Assembly: GCA_003427395.1 (NCBI GenBank)
Contig: BFEA01000923.1
Location: forward strand, 64,140 to 84,146
Source: Chara braunii
Taxonomy: Eukaryota; Streptophyta; Charophyceae; Charales; Characeae
Direction: 5' to 3'
Length of the DNA: 20,007 nt
Of this stretch, positions 18,207 to 20,007 are shown piece by piece (the stretch's first letter is position 1; each line of letters begins with the position of its first letter). The translations under genes were made by a program, and so were the position numbers. The notes below the pieces were generated by a model. The model saw only the letters and a list, made by a program, of their open reading frames with translations. It did no database searches and was not told the DNA's origin.

Positions 18207-18237
18207 GGGTTGTCTGAATAATGTGAACGGGCTCTTT

Positions 18238-18311
<74 letters not shown>
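18101..18311. repeat. duplicated (CT)n microsatellite
   Basis: Two pure CT tracts, 18134-18204 (71 bp) and 18239-18311 (73 bp), are each preceded by nearly the same 33-bp leader (AGGGGTTATCTGAATAATG at 18101, AGGGGTTGTCTGAATAATG at 18205). The whole unit is therefore a tandem duplication with a 104-bp period. Arg-Glu and Ser-Leu frames across it are artefacts. Confidence 0.95.
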
Positions 18312-18313
<2 letters not shown>

Positions 18314-18439
18314 GTGTGTATACACATTACTGTCTCTCTTTTTTTCTTTTCTTTTCCTCTGTGCATCAGCGCTCCGCACTGTGCAGGGCACTTCATCTAT
18401 GCGCCGCAACTTCCCGCAAGTATGGTTCTATTTCCATAT

Positions 18440-18493
18440 GGGACGTTGGGCCCAGTTCCCAGCACTTGCTGCTCCCCATGAATAGATTGGAGC
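18440..18493 (+). repeat. dispersed 54-bp core, copy D
   Basis: It runs GGGACGTTGGGCCCAGTTCC, CAGCACTTGCTGCTCCCC, ATGAATAGATTGGAGC on the + strand and is followed nine bases later by a 20-nt A-tail (18503-18522). This defines the sense orientation of the family as + for this copy and supports a retroposon origin. Confidence 0.8.
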
Positions 18494-18502
18494 TTTGTTC
18501 TT

Positions 18503-18522
18503 AAAAAAAAAAAAAAAAAAAA
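18503..18522 (+). repeat. A-tail after copy D
   Basis: 20 consecutive A directly after copy D of the 54-bp core. No convincing target-site duplication was found around core plus tail. Confidence 0.8.
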
Positions 18523-18669
18523 CTTTACCCTCTGATGTACCAGTTGGCCAAATTCAGTAATTTGATCCCCTAGTTCCCCTGAGAGAATGGAGCACTGATA
18601 GAGAAGCATAGTAAAAGAGGTGGCAGGTGGGGCCTCTCTTCTCATTACTATTTTCGCAACTGGTCTTAA

Positions 18670-19008
18670 GCCCCCAGTACGTTTCCCCACTTGAAAAGCA
18701 ACGATGCGGCTCGTATACGGCCGCATCTTTCAGGAGGTACCCAGGGGGGGTGCTGTTTCACTGGATATCCATCCAGACAAAAGGGATCTTGCATGCAATC
18801 CATTTTGCCTGGAACGGCCGCATCTTTCAGGAGGTACCCAGCTGAGGGTGCTGTTTCGCTGGATATCCATCCAGACAAAAGGGGTCTTGCATGTAATCCA
18901 TTTGGTTTGGATGGATAACCAGCAAAACGTCACCCCGGTACTTCCCGAGAGTCACAGCTCTATACACGCCGCGACTCTCAAAAAACAACTGGGGAAGATA
19001 CTGGTGGT
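18670..19008. mobile_element. 339-bp MITE related to the 143-bp elements
   Basis: The left end GCCCCCAGTACGTTTCCCC and the complement of the right end, ACCACCAGTATCTTCCCC, align with few differences and one gap. Both match the termini of the elements at 12444 and 12693. It is flanked by TTAA at 18666-18669 and 19009-19012. The extra length is explained in part by a 97-bp tandem duplication in the interior. There is no coding capacity. Confidence 0.75.
18717..18903. repeat. 97-bp tandem duplication
   Basis: ACGGCCGCATCTTTCAGGAG starts at 18717 and again at 18814. The following sequence (GGTACCCAG, GCTGTTTC, CTGGATATCCATCCAGACAA, TCTTGCATG) is repeated with about five differences. Each unit includes the self-complementary CTGGATATCCATCCAG. 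The second unit is followed by a partial inverted copy, GTTTGGATGGATAACCAGC (18904-18922). Confidence 0.9.
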
Positions 19009-19066
19009 TTAACCGTTTAAGTTATTTTTATGCCCATTTTCTCCATGTTAGGGTGGAGCATAAGCC

Positions 19067-19187
19067 TGAGGCTCCAGGCCCCACTGGTGCTACGCTCATT
19101 CTAGGAAAGCAGGACCCTGGCCATCTATTCCCTCAAGGCCCATGTTTTCTAAGCGTGAACGTACCACCAGTGGGGCCTGACCCTCAG
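19067..19187. mobile_element. short fold-back element, about 120 bp
   Basis: CAGGCCCCACTGGTG at 19075-19089 is exactly complementary to 19165-19179. Weaker complementarity extends this to arms of about 45 bp (19067-19110 and 19142-19187) around a loop of about 30 bp. No clear target duplication was found, so it may be a MITE or a local inverted duplication. Confidence 0.65.
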
Positions 19188-19404
19188 AAGAGCTTTCATC
19201 TGCTACTCCTCTAAGCTGGGTATGAGGCTGCTCAGAAATACATCAAGAAACCCCAGTAAAATCGGTACCCCGGCCCAGATCTGGAGGTGGTGGGATGCCA
19301 CCTGGGCAGGCTCCCGATTCCCACGGAACATAACACTCCTGCTCATAGGGCTAGGGACACACATAGACAGCCCGCTAACATTGACCCCCTAAGAGAGGAA
19401 CTTA

Positions 19405-19626
19405 TGAAGTTACCTCTTCCAAAGCGGAAACTAACGGGAGTCACAAAAATGAGTTATAATTGCAGTATGGGCCAAGATACACTTTGCAATTGCAGTTTGG
19501 GTGATGTATACAACCCAGCTTTCTGGCCAGGTAGGGTGCCCCAAGTGCAATTGCAAACTGTATCTTGCCCCATGGTGCAATTATAACTCGTTTTTGTGAC
19601 TCTACTGAAGTTACCCCTATTCCAAA
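19405..19626. mobile_element. fold-back element with 64-bp arms and flanking direct repeats
   Basis: Arms 19438-19501 and 19539-19602 are inverted copies identical at 57 of 64 positions, starting GAGTCACAAAAA and including GAGTTATAATTGCA and TTTGCAATTGCA. The loop is 37 bp. Outside the arms, TGAAGTTACCTCTTCCAAA (19405-19423) and TGAAGTTACCCCTATTCCAAA (19606-19626) form a direct repeat. This could be an old long duplication made on insertion or a larger repeat unit. Confidence 0.75.
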
Positions 19627-19656
19627 TTTCGAGATTGGGGAGCAAAGTGTTCCTTT

Positions 19657-19878
19657 TTGCCGGATCAGAACACGTTCGGCTTCCTTCGAGCCAAGGAGCA
19701 CATAAGTTGCGACATAACAGATTACCTGCATACAAGAACCAGAGAGACTTGGGAGCAACTAACAAAGCTCAAACGGACGATCGAGGACGACCCGGTCATT
19801 ACGGACAAATTAAAAAATAGAGGAGGCTACCCTCCGATTCACGAAAGAATGGCTGGGCCCCTGTATGGCTATGGCTGA
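19657..19878 (+). CDS. short hypothetical ORF
   Basis: The frame is open for about 73 codons to TGA at 19876; 19657 is a TTG and no ATG is available, so the true start is unknown and the frame is closed upstream by TGA at 19606. The composition looks protein-like: mixed charged and hydrophobic residues (KEHISCDITDYLHTRTRE, WEQLTKLKRTIEDDP), ending RMAGPLYGYG. No family is recognised. It could be an exon or a fragment of a transposon protein. Confidence 0.3.
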   Translation: MPDQNTFGFLRAKEHISCDITDYLHTRTRETWEQLTKLKRTIEDDPVITDKLKNRGGYPPIHERMAGPLYGYG

Positions 19879-20007
19879 CATTTACAACTCCCAAATTCAA
19901 TGGATGAATTGGAGGAGACATGAACGGACTGGGCAATATAAACCCCTCACCCACTTCCCGTTTCCCTTCTCAACATCACCCCCGTCCTGTATCCTGCTCC
20001 CCTAGCT
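19879..20007. other. end of window, nothing recognised
   Basis: C/T-rich non-coding sequence to the window edge. Confidence 0.5.

Noticed and set aside
18134-18311. Long Arg-Glu and Ser-Leu repeat frames
   Set aside because: They are translations of pure CT/GA dinucleotide tracts, not a protein.

Overview
This window looks like intergenic, transposon-dominated nuclear DNA of a eukaryote, most likely a plant or streptophyte alga (for example a charophyte or an early land plant). That assignment is an inference. It rests on a Ty3/gypsy polyprotein relic, a LINE C-terminal coding segment, several short inverted-repeat elements (MITEs), A-tailed retroposon fragments, CT microsatellites and homopolymer tracts. 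I see no host gene with intact exons, no rRNA or tRNA gene, no CRISPR array and no bacterial operon structure.

Positions 1-1100: a poly(T) tract, a cluster of GTCCG/CGGAC motifs and T-rich sequence with no supported gene. Positions 1117-7030: a decayed Ty3/gypsy element on the + strand. Its parts can be followed in order: Gag core, a CCHC-knuckle remnant, aspartic protease, reverse transcriptase, RNase H, a PHD-like zinc finger, and the integrase zinc-binding and DDE core. The coding is broken by many stops and frameshifts, some in catalytic motifs. A 395-bp hAT-like MITE (3300-3694) is nested between protease and RT. A further decayed ORF (about 7214-8513), acidic in the middle and proline-rich at the end, follows integrase in the same orientation and has no function I recognise.

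Positions 8514-11960 are mostly non-coding and hold a 535-bp inverted-repeat element (10387-10921) with five 13-bp repeats and a 27-nt perfect palindrome. Positions 12297-13135 are a tandem array of a composite unit. Two 143-bp MITEs with related termini have jumped into this array, and neighbouring array units show the empty sites. Positions 13600-15400 carry the C-terminal part of a LINE ORF2 on the - strand (zf-RVT-like segment plus a long proline-rich tail), with an A-tail further downstream. Positions 15400-18100 are low-complexity, probably retroposon-derived sequence with one basic, decayed ORF region. Positions 18101-20007 hold a duplicated CT microsatellite, a third MITE with the same termini as the 143-bp pair and an internal 97-bp duplication, two fold-back elements and a short unassigned ORF.

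The features do not work together as a living system. They are layers of insertions of different ages: the gypsy relic is old, and the hAT-like MITE and the 143-bp MITEs came later. The most interesting points are the PHD-like finger between RNase H and integrase, the extra ORF after integrase, and the MITE family with a TTAA-type target that has at least three copies here.
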